Positions 48,940 through 61,660 of a stretch of DNA of 64,000 bases are shown here, piece by piece. The position numbers and the translations under genes were made by a program. The stretch lies in assembly GCA_951213105.1 (NCBI GenBank), contig OX578140.1, positions 120,449,653 through 120,513,652 on the forward strand. Direction: 5' to 3'. The notes under the pieces were generated by a model, which was not told where the DNA came from, did no database searches, and saw only the letters and a list, made by a program, of their open reading frames with translations. Position 1 is the first letter of the stretch. Each line of letters opens with the position of its first letter. This stretch comes from Amaurobius ferox (taxonomy: Eukaryota; Arthropoda; Arachnida; Araneae; Amaurobiidae).

Positions 48940-49945
48940 CACTTATGTCCAAAAGTTAAGCATAATTCGTAAAATGCGAAAAATTTGGAGTTAATATGGA
49001 TACAATGGTCTACCATCAGTTGTGGAGAGTCGTGGGACGAAGGTAAATTGTTATGCATATGCAAAACAGTTCAGTCGATGTCGACATGCACAAAGCACTA
49101 GCAGCTCACGTCAGAATGAGTATAAAACGGCCTTGAGCAGCATGGCCAGTTGAGGCAGAATTTCACAATTTCTGTGGTATGGAGCTTTGTTAACAATCAA
49201 AAAGGACAAGATGTCACAAAGATGCCAACTGGACATGTTTTTGAAAGGATGAATTATTGGAATGTTGTATTCCGGTCTATCCCAAACCAAAGCATCTTGA
49301 ATTCTGAATGTGCCTCAGTGTGTGATCTCCAGACTGTGGCGGAGGTTCCAAACCACTGGAGATGTTATCCGATGACTAGTATCAGGTTGGCCAAGGGTAA
49401 CAACCATTCGGCAAGACCGATATTTGGTGATAACTACCCGATGTCAGAGGAACTGTTCTGCCAGACAACTGGGTTCAGCCCTGATAGTGTGTGGAATATG
49501 CTCAGGAATATGCTCATGCATGTGTGGAATATGCTCAGGAGACATCTTGCAGCCTTCCGCTACCCACCAAGCTTCGTTCCAGGATTAAAAACTGCTCTCT
49601 GTGAGGCTTGGATTTCTTTGAACACACAACTCTTTCAAACCCTCATTGAAAGTATGGGAAACTGTTGTGCAGCATGCATGTCTACCTGAGGTTCCCACAC
49701 ACCGTATGAAACTGCAGTATCACATTGTTTTATTTGCTGTTTCACTGAGGTTGACACTTGTATTGTGACCCATTTTCTTTCAACCCTTTTCTTTGGATAA
49801 CAAAAGTCGTTATTATCCTTGTTTTGCATTGTTTTCTTCTTCTATAACCCTATTACACCCGCATACCGCATTTCCTTCCATTCCGATGTAGATTTCCTGA
49901 AATTTTCACATAAACAGCAACTATGCTGAACTTTTGAACATGAGT
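48940..49945 (+). mobile_element. Tc1-like element, internally deleted
   Basis: TIRs: CACTTATGTCCAAAAGTTAA at 48940 and the reverse complement of the right end, CACTCATGTTCAAAAGTTCA, ending at 49945. TA precedes the left end; the right neighbour is CA. The interior encodes a rearranged Tc1-type transposase. Confidence 0.85.
49200..49710 (+). pseudogene. Tc1-like transposase remnant, rearranged
   Basis: The frame 49150-49689 shows an N-terminal helix-turn-helix-like part (YWNVVFRSIPNQSILNS, VAEVPNHWR), then a jump to a degraded DNARPH region and the C-terminal part: VWNMLRRHLAAFRYPP, LKTALCEAWISLNTQLFQTL and ESMGNCCAACM. The C-terminal half is typical of Tc1-like transposases after the catalytic SPDLNPIEH block. 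The first catalytic Asp region is deleted and the SPDLNPIE block reads GFSPDSV. A short duplication (VWNMLRNMLMHVWNMLRR) marks a local repeat. Readable but inactive. Confidence 0.72.
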
Positions 49946-50279
49946 GCATTTGTGATGCATGAGCCTAGATTAAGGTTTACTATAGGACCTTTTAAATTAT
50001 TGATTTGTCTTTGAGTGAGGCTTCTATATGCTTCAAATTAGAGTAGTAGATAGTGTATGTGGAACCCTATTACACCCGCATACCGCATTTCCTTCCATTC
50101 CGATGTAGATTTCCTGAAATTTTCACATAAACAGCAACTATGCTGAACTTTTGAACATGAGTGCATTTGTGATGCATGAGCCTAGATTAAGGTTTACTAT
50201 AGGACCTTTTAAATTATTGATTTGTCTTTGAGTGAGGCTTCTATATGCTTCAAATTAGAGTAGTAGATAGTGTATGTGG
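49846..50279. repeat. Perfect 217-bp tandem duplication including the Tc1 right end
   Basis: Copy 1 is 49846-50062 and copy 2 is 50063-50279. I found no mismatch. Each begins AACCCTATTACACCCGCATA and ends GATAGTGTATGTGG. The first 100 bases of each are the right end of the Tc1-like element. Confidence 0.93.
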
Positions 50280-53011
50280 CATTTGTTTAATTCCAGGATT
50301 GTAAAATATCTTTCCTCCTTGCTTTGTTTAATTGAATAAATTTCTTAAGATGTTCCCCTTGACTACTTTCTGTTTCTACTGTTTTATTGCAAATAAAAGG
50401 TATGTCTTGCTATTAATTCTGCTATAATTTTTTTTTTCTGGATTATCCTGTTTATTTCCTGTTTTATTTGATAAATATTTTTCTATTTTATGTTAAGTTG
50501 ATATGCATTAATCAAAATATAGAACTGAAATATTTATTTTAAGGAGTGGTTCAAACGTCTTTCCCTGTTTTTAAAAATTAATTATAACATAATTATACTT
50601 TCTAAAGGTACATAGTTTTTAGTAAGGAAGACTTGAGCAATGCATGTAAGCATAAATAGAATAATAATACAGCATACAGTTATTTCGAGAATATGATGGA
50701 TATCCTTCGTCAGTGCTAGACAGCTAATAAATTAGAAGTCAATTAAGATGAAATGGGCCATATAAAGGAGACCCATTTTTTTGTTTTACTTTGGGCTTAT
50801 TGTCTGCCTTGCATTGACAAAGGGGATCCAGTGTATATTCAAAACAGCTGTATACTGCATTATTATTCTATTTGCGCATAAATACATAGCTCAAGCTTTC
50901 TTGCGTATTGCACAAAGTGTTTTTATTTATTGTCAGCTTTTAGTGTTTAAAAGATGAAACTATGTCATATCAAAAGGAAGACTGCTTGCATGATGGTTAT
51001 CTAATCTATATTCAATCTCTCTCCAATTCCTGTATAACATATCCATATCAACAGTAGTATTGATTCTTGATTGAGTACTTTAAGCCATTAACCTTGGCTG
51101 AGTATACTTGGCTTTTTATAATTCCAGTAAAAAGAAATCTAATAGTAGGTAATGTTTGGTAATCACGGAGAACATAGAATTAAGCCATCTTGATGCATTT
51201 ACAGTCCGTTAAGCAGTATAACCAGGTATTTTTAAATAGCAGTTTCTTAATGGTGATATCAATATGTTGTAACGTATTTTTATTTCTACATGTACCCCAG
51301 GAGTATCTTATATTTCTAAAGGATATTTAGCCAAACTTGTTAACTTTGCTTTTTACAGAAAAGAAATATATATTTATAAATAGTGAGTAACTTTATTACT
51401 TATTATAGATTGATGTAAAACATCACCCCTTTCACATATTTAGAATAAGAAAAGGTTGGTGTGTGTTGTGTGTGTAAGGTGCTTAGGGAAAGAAAATTCA
51501 CTTAAATAAATTTTTTTTTTTTTTTTTGAAATATTTAGATTTTTAGATTTTTGTTCCTTGCAAATTATGCAGTTTTGCTAGATTAATAGGATGTTTATTT
51601 AATCCTAATTGGACTACAAACTATGAAGTTATTAATGATAAAATATTTGGATAGTATTCTGTCAATCCACTGGATAAGTGTGGGGTCAGCATAAACAATA
51701 AGCGTTTCCGTTGAGTTATATGAATTTACTGACACTTCCATTAAGTTATATGAATTTACTTGGATTTATTCATGTTTATCCTGTAAATTCTTACTATCCA
51801 TATAATGCATACTAATTTGTTTGGGTATATATGGTGATTGGATTAAAAATTTAATCTGCAGTTTTTTTTATGCAATCCAAATATTTTAATACAAAATTGT
51901 AACTCAAAACTGCCACCACATAATTATTTATTTTACTGAATAAGTTTTTCATTTACTTGAAAGGATGATGTAAGTGCATTGAATATCTGTTATGTCCTTT
52001 GTTGTCTAGTCAGAATCATTTACTTCCATTAAGAAAATGAAAATAATCATTATTTTAATTATTTTTTTAATTGTTTCTATGCATATGTACATTTTTAGAA
52101 TTATCATATTTAGTGATACATTTTGTGACCTCCCTATCTTAGAATTAATTTTTAAAAATAATAATTTCATATCAAATTAAAAGAATGACATTGTTATTAG
52201 GTAATTGATCAACTCATGAAAATAATTGCTTAATCTGAATAAGAAATAGATTATTAAAATCAATTTCTAAAATAAGGTTGCGGCTATAAAATCAATGTAT
52301 TGAAAGAAGTATTCAAGTGTTGAAAGTTTAGCAAACATTGTAATGGATAATATTGTACATTGCATTATATAGTTATATATTTTGTTGCGTTTTCGAGACT
52401 TCTTTATTAGATGTCCCAAAACCTAAACCAAAATAAAAACAATATGACATGAAAGCAATATGAATAAATACAAATGTTTTGAAATATTTTTGTCATTAGT
52501 ACTTATATGGTAATATGTACATGTTTTGAAGTATACCTTGTATCTTTTATCTCTGGATGTATGTAATGTATTTTATTTGGAATTTGACAAATTTCACTCA
52601 ATTGTCTCCAGCTTGAATTTGACATAACTTTAGGGTATTACTGTATTAATAGTATGTGTTTAAAATTGGAATCCTTCAGTCAACTAATAAATCACCTATC
52701 AAAGCTTACTATGGTGTTTTAAAAAAGTTTCATAATTATCTTTCAAATGCTAAACATCACATGAATAATACCTTGAGCACCATGTGGCCATTTCTCTTTC
52801 ATTTGTTTGGACAAAGTGGCTACGTTAGAGATCAAAATGTTATAGAATGTATAGTTATTTCTTCATTAATGTTAAAAAACAAGGAAGGCCCATTTGGAGA
52901 TCACCATGTTTTGAAAAACAATCCAAAATGAATAAGTATATAATAAAAATAAATTTTAAGTTTTGATATAAATTTTAGGTACTTTTGTTAAAGATATCAT
53001 TTTTATTACAG
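50280..53011. other. Intron-like spacer before exon E
   Basis: No confident gene. A 91-codon frame at 52656-52931 (AYYGVLKKFHNYLSNAKHHM and so on) lies 80 bp upstream of exon E. It has no recognised domain and no clear splice sites, so I do not call it. A poly-T lies near 51511-51527. Confidence 0.4.
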
Positions 53012-53262
53012 ATACTCCTTGGAATGCAGCAAATTATCAAGAGCTGTATATATCAATAAAAAATAGAGAGACTGGTCATCTTCTACATCAATGTTTAGTT
53101 TGCAAATATTGTTCCTACCATCTTACAACTATGAAACGACATGTTAAAACACATACTGGTGAACGTCCTATTAAGTGTCTTGTATGTGACAAACGATTTG
53201 TGCAGAATACTGATTTGAAAAGGCACATGTTCACACATCGGGAAAAATTCTCCCAAAATTAA
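53012..53262 (+). CDS. Alternative terminal exon E: paired C2H2 zinc fingers, divergent
   Basis: Acceptor CATTTTTATTACAG/AT, same phase as exons A-D; there is no ATG near the exon start, so it depends wholly on splicing. After AT it reads [16 protein letters not shown]. Finger 1 is CLVC-x12-HVKTH with an extra Cys two residues after the second ligand Cys. The linker is TGERPIK. Finger 2 is CLVC-x12-HMFTH ([13 protein letters not shown]) with helix residues Q, T, D, R at -1, 2, 3, 6. The stop TAA is at 53260. It is the least similar intact member and therefore an old one, yet all zinc ligands are kept, which argues for selection. Role: DNA-binding end of an isoform with its own specificity. 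Confidence 0.88.
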
Positions 53263-56200
53263 TCTGTTTTTTTGCTGTATTACATGTTTTAATTGATTTT
53301 CAATTCCTTGTTCATGTGTTTTTTATTAGTCTAACAAAATGGTGTTCAACCTTTTCCTACATTGATATTATCTTATTATGTCAACAGGATCTGCTGATTT
53401 ATTTGTGGATGTAAAGTAAAAATCTTTGTTCAAATATTTCTTTAATGTTTTGATTAATAGAAAACTAGATTAACTATTCTTAATTTTGTTTATCTAAGAA
53501 TAGGATTTCCATTGTATTATAAATAATGTTTAATCTACCTAATTTTGTATTTTTGACGTCTTTTAAATAATTCATATAAATGTTTTATAAATGGCTTCTA
53601 CAAGATTTTATTTTGTTTTTCAATTAAATGTTATATATATATATTAAAAAGTTTGGCTTTTCCCTTAAAAATAACATTTCCTTTATCACATAATAATTTT
53701 GCCATTCAGAATATTAGGATTTCGAAAATAATAGGTTCTTTTCTATTAATTTAAAACTCATTTTTGTTAGGCTATGTTTATCTTAAGATTGCATATAAAA
53801 CTTTTGGGTTATTAAAATATTATTTAAAATGCATAAATAAATCAACTCTCAGTTTTTGTTTAATTGTGGTGCGATATTGTTGTACATAAATTAAATTGTT
53901 CAATAATTTAAAAGACTTAATTTAATCAATTCGTATGCTAATATACTTATCATTGAAATGGAACTTGCATTGTAGTGACCAAAAATGTGAAATGTGTAAT
54001 CACGTATTAGTCCAAAATATGTTAATCAATTTCAGTGATTCTTTATACATAATTTTATCCCATTGAGATTATGATAAAGTCAGAATTTTGAATTTTAAAA
54101 TCATAAAAAAATTGTAATTTGTTAAAATGGGCTATAATGTTAACTGTATGTGAAATTTTCATTTGTATAAAAATACATGTACAGCCAATAAGAAGCAATA
54201 TGCTAGTTTAGATTCATGTCAAACTTTAAAATTGCTATTTTCAAATCAATCTATTTTCTGTCACTAAATGCACTTTGTGCTCTGCTCCACTATAGGTAAA
54301 CACATTATGAATTGCTCGATAAATTAAATACAATGTATATATAAAAATAAACTGATCTACTCAAAGCCAAGTTATGATTCCAAACAAGAGGTCTTTAATT
54401 ACTGAACATTCCTGAAATGATTTCAATTTTTCGGAAATCAAGATCATTTTTTTTTTCCTAATTCTATTTTAGAATTGGATTTTCTTGAAAGTTTCTTAAA
54501 TATTTCTCAAATAAACTGTCTTGATAATGATCATTGTCCCTTCTTTCCTTCCACTTGGAAATTTCTGGTATAATTTTTTTACATTCCTGTCACAGTCTTT
54601 CTTTTTTAAATTATTTGTCTACAGCTTTCTGTATTTTAGTTATTTTTTCCTGTTTTTACCAATTGGTTCCTTTCAGGGTGGATCCAGAAAAATTTGACAG
54701 ATGGGTTGAGATAAGGTGATTAAAATGTTTCAAAATGACATATTAAGTTAAATTTAGTAAATTTTCACAATATCAAAGTAATTTTCATAGTAACATGCAT
54801 GAGAATAAGCTTCAGTTAATAGCTTTAATGAAATACAGGTTAATATTTATCTTATTTAAAAAATTTTTAATTGCAATGAAAGGAAATTGCTGTTTTACTT
54901 TTTAGATATTTAAGCTGTAGTTTCCAATTATGTTTCAGCACAAATTTGTTCAATACTTTTTTAGGATGAATTTCCTAATCACAATGAATATAAAGCATAG
55001 CTAAACCAGTTATCATTTGTTTTTCATATTTGATCGCTACTCGCTAGTGTTTACCTATCTTAATGTTGAGAAGGACCATTCATTAGTACATTACATATAG
55101 TGGCAGGATGAATACATGAAATATGAAGGAGAGGAAAAGTCATTTTGGTATGTTTCGGATGCATCCAGCGGTTTCTCTCTATTCTTATGCTCCATAGAGC
55201 ATACAAGATTTGCAGTAAGCTCTTAAGTCTTTAGTATTATAACTCAATAAATTAATCCATGCTCTTTGAAATTTTCTTTAACTAACTGACCGTGTAACAC
55301 GAGAAAATGCTTATGATGGTGGTGTAATCTGTTCTAAGATACAATCTTTTAGTTCATCAGTCATTGTTTCCACTTTATTGAAATTCCCGATATCAAGCTC
55401 ATCAAATTTCAAAATTTTCATACTGACGTCTTATTCCATAGGATTCACAAAAATGGATGTGCCACTTTTATTTAGGAATTTTTTTTGTTTCTGTCATCAG
55501 GATTTGTTTTTTTCTGAAAGAAGCTATAGTTTGCTTGTCCTGTTTGCTCCAACATGTGCTCTTTGTTTTAGCAAAATATCATGAACTCTTAATTCGACGA
55601 CAGAGAACACCAGCTTTCTTTGAGACAAATTAAATGTATTCTGCATGTCTGCAATGTCTTAATCTAGAAGAATCTTTAGTAGTAGTTGTTGTGGAGCGAT
55701 ATTTTCAGTTACAGACCAAATAATCTTAAGAGCCTAGAATTGAAAGTTGGTGTTTTACAGGATCTTAAGTTCAAGACAAGATTTGACCCCAAGTACAATC
55801 ATGTGTTCGGGTAAATCAGAGAGAGGTAGCAGGAGACTTGGGAGAAGGTTTGGAACCAGTTTTCAGCAATTAAGGGAGAAGGGCAAACAAAAATGTCGGG
55901 CAGAAGATGTTGTCAATATTTGCTATGCCCATATAGCTTGGTCTATATTTCAGAAGTCTATATTGCAGATAATATGTGGAGGGGTGTTTCATTTTACCTT
56001 TTGACCCTCCCCTGAGGTCATCTTTGGTTTATTTATATTTGAATGTAATTTGTTTCCTTGTTTGTTCTAATTTGTTTCCAATAATTTCTACTTATTTTTT
56101 ACTGCTGGTTTAAGCATTTCAGGTTTCTTTCATTACTGTTTTAGTAGGTTTTCTCACTGTTCAGCTGTTTCTATTTGTTCTGCTATCTGTTCTCTTACTA

Positions 56201-58017
56201 CCTTCTTTTCCTTTTATTTTCCACTGTGCTTGTGTCTATTCGTATTTTCCTGCTGTCATTTGGTTTTTTTTCTCATCAATTCTTTTCACGGCAACATCTT
56301 TTCCCCTACTTTTAGTCACATATGGTATTTTGATTTGCTGATCTGACTTGAGTAAGTGAGGTCATGCTTCTTGTTGGTCCTAAAGAAGAAGATTGTTTGT
56401 TTGCCTTTGTAACTAGTAGACCAGTTTATTTTGTATATACGCTGTATTTACGAAGTTTTAATTTACCTTTGTATTGCACAAGTTTTTGAGTGATTATTTA
56501 ATGTTATGAATTGTTTGCAATTCTATTGTTAATCTAGTTTATTTATTTATTTAATTTTATTAAAGCTGCTTTATTTGTAATGTGTAATTATAAAACTTTT
56601 TATATCCATTTCTCTTTAGCTTTATACTTGTCACTGGGTTTTGCTATAGCAATTTGACTAATCAGCAGGATAAAACAGGACCAAATATATATATAAAAAA
56701 ATTATAGTAAAACCTACTTATTATGAATTATGAATTTAAAATTATAAAAAAATTAATGTCTTTGGAAAAATTAGAAGACAAATCATATTTAACTCTTAAA
56801 CAGAAAGTTTATAGACATTTAAATTTTACAAGTTACATTATGAAATAAGTATTTTCTTTATTTAAAATAAATTACTTTTATGATAAGTTATTTTGTGATT
56901 TGAAGCTTATAGTATAACTTGCCTGTAGTATAGTGTGTTTAAAATCAAAATGTTTATTGTGCCCATCAAATGATATAGAGATTAAATTGTTTAAAGTCCT
57001 TATACCCATTCTATTCCTTAATGTAATGATGTTTACATTAAGTTTGTTAGACTAAGTCTTCTTTTGAAATCAATAGAATGGAATGTGTGAGAGAATTATT
57101 ACAAAGGAAAAATAAAACTATAACTGTCATTTGCATTTTAGCAAATGTAATCCTCTGTTTATTTGCAAAATAAAGCTTTTTGTATTTAGGCACAATGACT
57201 TTTGTTAGTATTTATCACACTGAATAGCCAGAGTAAGAAAACTTTTTCTTGCAGCTTGAGCAGTTCAATCTCAATTTTCCATGAATTTGATGCCAGCCGT
57301 ATGGTATGCCTGACTTCTCACTGTAGAGATTTGTTAAATTGTGGTTTATTGAAAGTTTCTTGTTACTGCCATTGAAGGTAACACATATTTAGTGTTGGTA
57401 AGCTACAAGAACATAACTAGTTCACTGAATTTGTTGCTGCATTGGGAGCATAGTTTGTTTTCTCACAGTTTATAGTACATTGAAAGAGAAAGTATTGATC
57501 TGTCACTTGTGGAGATTATGTCCTATGATAAAATCAACTGAGAGACACAATGCAAATCTTTATTTAAACAATCTGAACATAATTAGACCAATTTATATAT
57601 TGGCCATATTTTCCATGAACAACATAATGTTTATATTTTCAATAAATAACTCTGCTCAAATAATACAGATACAGATAACACCATACTCAATTCCCAGTTT
57701 CCCTGTTTTAAGCAATCTGCTTCCACAGTAATGCAGAAATGATTACTGTATCCCAAATTATTCACTTCCCTCAACCTTTAAAATGGGTCCGATCTTGAGT
57801 TGGAGAAAGTTTCCGAAAGCTAGGGTCTGGATTTCAGTGGGGAAACATTCTGCTGATTTAAAAATTTTAAGAGTTCGCTTGGTTAAAAAATGTATAATTA
57901 ATCAACGCATGGATTGAGAAGTTTTTTTTAAATTTTGGAGTAGTGTGTGATACCTCAAGGAGCTGCTGTTTATAAACGTCGGATTGCATTTCAATTTTTT
58001 TATATCATAATATAAAA
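53263..58017. other. Long spacer after exon E
   Basis: No gene called. 54677-54715 has a CAG acceptor and a short charged frame, VDPEKFDRWVEIR, but only a weak donor. 55747-56004 has a basic 85-codon frame without a known domain. Confidence 0.35.
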
Positions 58018-58400
58018 ATCAAGGATGTTTAAAATGCATTAAAAGTATATATTTTTTAAATTCACGAAAATTTGTCTATTAGTTGTATGGGTTCCATTCA
58101 AAGTTTATTTGAAAGAGAATTTTTTGATCTTTCCTATAGGACTAAGATAGAAACTTTGTGATAATATTCTAGGTTGCTAAAAAATCTGTGGGAATATCAC
58201 CCTAAAATTATTTTAAATCAGGCTAAAATATAAAATAACTAAAAAACTCAATAAAAGTTAGAAAAAAATATTACCGAGATGCATCTATTCAGGTCCTGAA
58301 GTACCTATGTACCAAATTTCATGGCCGTACAACGCTTAGATTTTTCATTACAGACTGCACACACACACAAAGAAACATAGACTTCTTCCTTTATTATGTA
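58018..58400 (+). repeat. Dispersed repeat family R1, copy 2
   Basis: Same boxes as at 38089 (TGTACCAAATTTCATGGCCG, GACTGCACACACACACA, TTCTTCCTTTATTATG). Confidence 0.75.
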
Positions 58401-58716
58401 AGATGTTGTATATGTTTCTTTAGTAGCTAAATGAAATAAATTGAAATATTGCATTTGCTTAAAAAATGAACCAAATCTATATAATAATTGTCTAATGTGT
58501 TTGTGTCTTTCCAGATCCTTCAGAAGCCCCAGCTGACCTAGAAGACAATCTTTCCACACTTATAGTATTGACTATGAGGCGGAATCTAATGGATTCAGAT
58601 TTTCAATTTTTCACGAGTAGGGATGCAGTGATAAATTATTTTTTTTTCTTTCTTAACTTTCCAAATCTTCTAAAAGATCCCGGTGATTTTGAAAACTGAA
58701 TCTTTATACACTTATA

Positions 58717-59968
58717 CACTGAGTGGCCAAAAAAAAAAAAAAGTTATGGTGCAAATTGAAACATGCAATTATTGAAGAGGTAAGGAGTGGTGATGCATTT
58801 TGAAAATTTGTATAATTCTGTGTAAGCAATACAACCTTTAAATGTAATGGGATCAACGTGCAACTGATCAGTTCATAGTGATTATAGTGGAAGACATTAT
58901 GCAGGATAATGGAAAATATGTTGCGGAGTTAAAATTGGGCCAAATTTTTGGACTGTAGACCAGACAGAAAGGGGAGGGGGGATCATTTTTGGGCAGAAGA
59001 CGAGATTACTGAAATCACTGGCACTGGATTACGAACTGCTCTGCACATTATTAAATCTTGGAAAGATGATGGTGAACCATTCATTTAACAGAAAATGTGT
59101 GTTCAAAAAACAGTTCTGAATAATCGTAACCAAAGATCATTAAAATGCTTAACCGAATTGCAAAAAATCGACCCTAGAACTCTCAACTATTTACAATAGT
59201 GGAAGCAAGACCATTTCCACTTGCACAATCAGATAAAAACTGAAAGGATTTGGATTAAACAGCTGTGTTTCAAAAAGGAAACCACTGGTTACTAAGAGTA
59301 ATAAAAAAGATAAGACTTCGATTTGTCTAGGAACATAAAAATTGAACTGCTGAACAATGGGGAAAATAATATGATCTGATGAGTTGAGATTTACTCTCTT
59401 CCAACATGATGAACAAACACATCAGGGTTTGAAAAAAACCGTATGAAGCATTGAACCTTTCCTGTACTGTACCCACTGTACAGGTCCCAGGAGAAAGTAT
59501 TATGATCTGGAGTTACTTCTGTTCAGCTGATCTAGGCGTAGCAACACTATGCAGCAAGAAAGTGAAGTCAGCTGGGTATCTGGGCATACTGAATGAGCAG
59601 TTTATTCCATCAATAGCATTTTTCTTCCTTGAAGACAGTGGCATATTTTAGGATGAAAGTACCATGATTCATCATGCTAAAATTGTAAAAGGTCCAAGGA
59701 GCACAAGATCTCATTTGTACACTTGAATTGGTTACCAAGTCCTGACCTCAACCCCATTGAGGGGATATACTGGAGAAGCATCTAAGGAGTAATCCCACTC
59801 TTCCCTCATCAACCAAGGATCTTGGTAAAATGTTATTTATTGCAAATAAATGTTGAGATATTGTATAAACTCATAGACACAATGCCGCAATGAATGCATG
59901 CTGTAATTCATGTTAAAAGTGGTCCAATGAAATATTAATATGCACAACTTCATTTTGGCCAGGCAGTG
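58717..59968 (+). mobile_element. Degenerate Tc1-like element
   Basis: The ends CACTGAGTGGCCAAAA and, reverse-complemented, CACTGCCTGGCCAAAA are flanked by TA on both sides (58715-58716 and 59969-59970). The interior holds a heavily mutated transposase. Confidence 0.88.
58900..59850 (+). pseudogene. Tc1-like transposase, multiply broken
   Basis: Recognisable pieces in shifting frames: EITGTGLRTALHIIKSW near 59000-59055 (helix-turn-helix region), VPGESIMIWSYFCSADLGV near 59475 (family VMVWGCFSxxGxG), YLGILNEQFIPSI near 59580, and SPDLNPIEG near 59735-59765 (the block with the third catalytic acidic residue). Many stops and frame changes lie between them, and the DNAPxH block is lost (DESTMIHHAK). 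This is an old, dead copy, more decayed than the element at 19157. Confidence 0.75.
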
Positions 59969-60310
59969 TATCAACCATGGGATAGAACCAAACAGAGCCA
60001 CATATTTTATTGCTCCCCTGGGGCTGGACAATATGGGGGGGGGGGTCAAAAGTATTTATAGACACTACAGAAGCCCCTCCCTGGTTACTTAGAATTCTGA
60101 AACTTTGTACATTTATAGTATCGGCAGAACATAATGGATTCAGATTTTTGATTTGTCTACAGGGGATGGACGAAAAAGGGGGAGAGGGGAATTGAAAATT
60201 TTCCTAGATACTTCAGAAACCCTTCTCTCCAGTTATTTAGATGGCTGAAACTTTGTATATGAATATAGTATTGACTGTAAGATAGAACCTAACATAGTCA
60301 GTTTTTTATA

Positions 60311-60837
60311 CTAAGTACCATGCATTGTTAAATAAATTAAACTTTATAAGAAAAGTTGTAATTTAGTGTTAAATTCCCTGTTTTTAACAGGCTCAAATAC
60401 TAATATTGCATCAATTTCTTCTACAATATTACCTCTTAGGTAGATGTCACAACCATTATTATTTATCAAGTTATTACTTGTCAATTTTTTTAAAGTAACT
60501 AGAAACTGGTAATAATGTTTGAAATTGAAATTATTTTGAGTGAGTACAATTTTAACATTAAGTTTCAAATATGAAAATGAATATGATATGTTTCAGAGTT
60601 ATTTTTAAAATTTATAATAATGTTGTTCTCCCTTCAGAATATGTAGAGAAAGGCATATTTTAATTACATATGATTTTTCTAAGCTAATATATGTAACTTA
60701 AATTGTGAATTTATATTATTTTTCTTTCAGTCTCAAATAATTTAAAATGTGTTATTTAAAAATGTAGTTTATTAAGGCATATAATGGGATCGAATTTTTG
60801 TTGAAGCAACTACTTATCAACCATCTTCATATTTATT
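60311..60837. other. Spacer, nothing recognised
   Basis: AT-rich without called features. Confidence 0.35.
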
Positions 60838-61508
60838 ACTTGTCCAGTGCTATCGGTGCCCAATGGCTATTTCCTCAACCGTTAGTCACAGAGATACACT
60901 TCCAATTGCAAAAATGTTTTAAATTTTAAAATCTATTATCTTAGAAACAGTTTAAATCAATAAATGCATTTCTGAAAGAAATACAAAGTTTACATTTTTT
61001 ACTATCCCCCAGTCCTACCAATTATATTTAGGAAAATCATCCTCATACAATTTTATGCAAAATAAAAAAAAAGTCATCCTTTTATGACCAAAATTGACCG
61101 ACTTATAGCTGTTTGAAGTTGGAGCACTTTTTGTTCTGAGAAATGGTTAATATGGTCCCTGATTGGTTGGTTGCCTGAAACAGGACATTTTTATTCGTGG
61201 AAAAGCGACTTAAGTTATAAAGTTTAATGCTTCATAACTCGGTGAATTTTGGTCCTAAAAGGAAGTTTTATTTTTTTTATTTTGCATGAAATTGTATGAG
61301 GATAATTTTCCTAAATATAATTGGTAGAACCGGGGGACTGTATAAAAATTTATATTTCGTATTTCTTTCAGAAATGTATTTATTGATTTAAACTTTTTCT
61401 AAGATAATAGATTTTAAAATTTAAAACATTTTTGTAATTGGAAGTATATCTCTGTGACTAACAGTTGAGGAAATAGCCATTGGACACCAATAGCACTGGA
61501 CACCCTGT
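60838..61508. mobile_element. Fold-back (MITE-like) element
   Basis: The left arm from TGTCCAGTGCTATCGGTGCC (60841) is the near-exact inverse of the right arm ending GGACACCAATAGCACTGGAC (61501). The arms are each about 270 bp, up to the centre near 61130-61160. The right terminus continues as ACCCTGTATATA, i.e. CAGGGTGTCC when reversed, like the mariner-type ends at 488 and 63242. No coding capacity. Confidence 0.85.
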
Positions 61509-61633
61509 ATATATGTGTATTTTAAATTACTAATCAGTTTCAATCCAAATCACCATGAAATGCGAAATCTGTAGTTTAAGTACAAAAAGCACCATGCCAC
61601 AAAATTTCCCCTTAACAGAATTGCATGCTCTCT

Positions 61634-61660
61634 ATTAAAAAAAAAAAAAAAAAAAAAAAA
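61634..61660. repeat. Poly-A tract
   Basis: About 24 A residues, preceded by GCATGCTCTCTATT. Possibly a retroposed tail, but no body was identified. Confidence 0.7.

Larger units (their letters stand above)
58515..60310. repeat. Tandem repeat (about 130-160-bp units) interrupted by a Tc1-like element
   Basis: Units share CTTCAGAAGCCCC, TAGTATTGACTxTxAGxxxGAA and TGGATTCAGATTTT. They lie at about 58515-58640, 58640-58716 continued at 59969-60050, 60050-60180 and 60180-60310. The second unit is split by the transposon at 58717-59968. Confidence 0.7.

Noticed and set aside
52656..52931. 91-codon open frame before exon E
   Set aside because: It has no recognisable domain, no matching splice phase and an AT-driven composition. 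It could be an old relic, but nothing shows it.
54677..54715. Micro-exon-like stretch (CAG acceptor, VDPEKFDRWVEIR, then GTGATT)
   Set aside because: The donor is weak, the phase does not fit the finger exons, and 39 bases is too little evidence.
55747..56004. Basic 85-codon open frame (SERGSRRLGRRFGTSFQQ)
   Set aside because: No known domain, splice context or second copy; could be part of an unrecognised transposon, but this cannot be supported.
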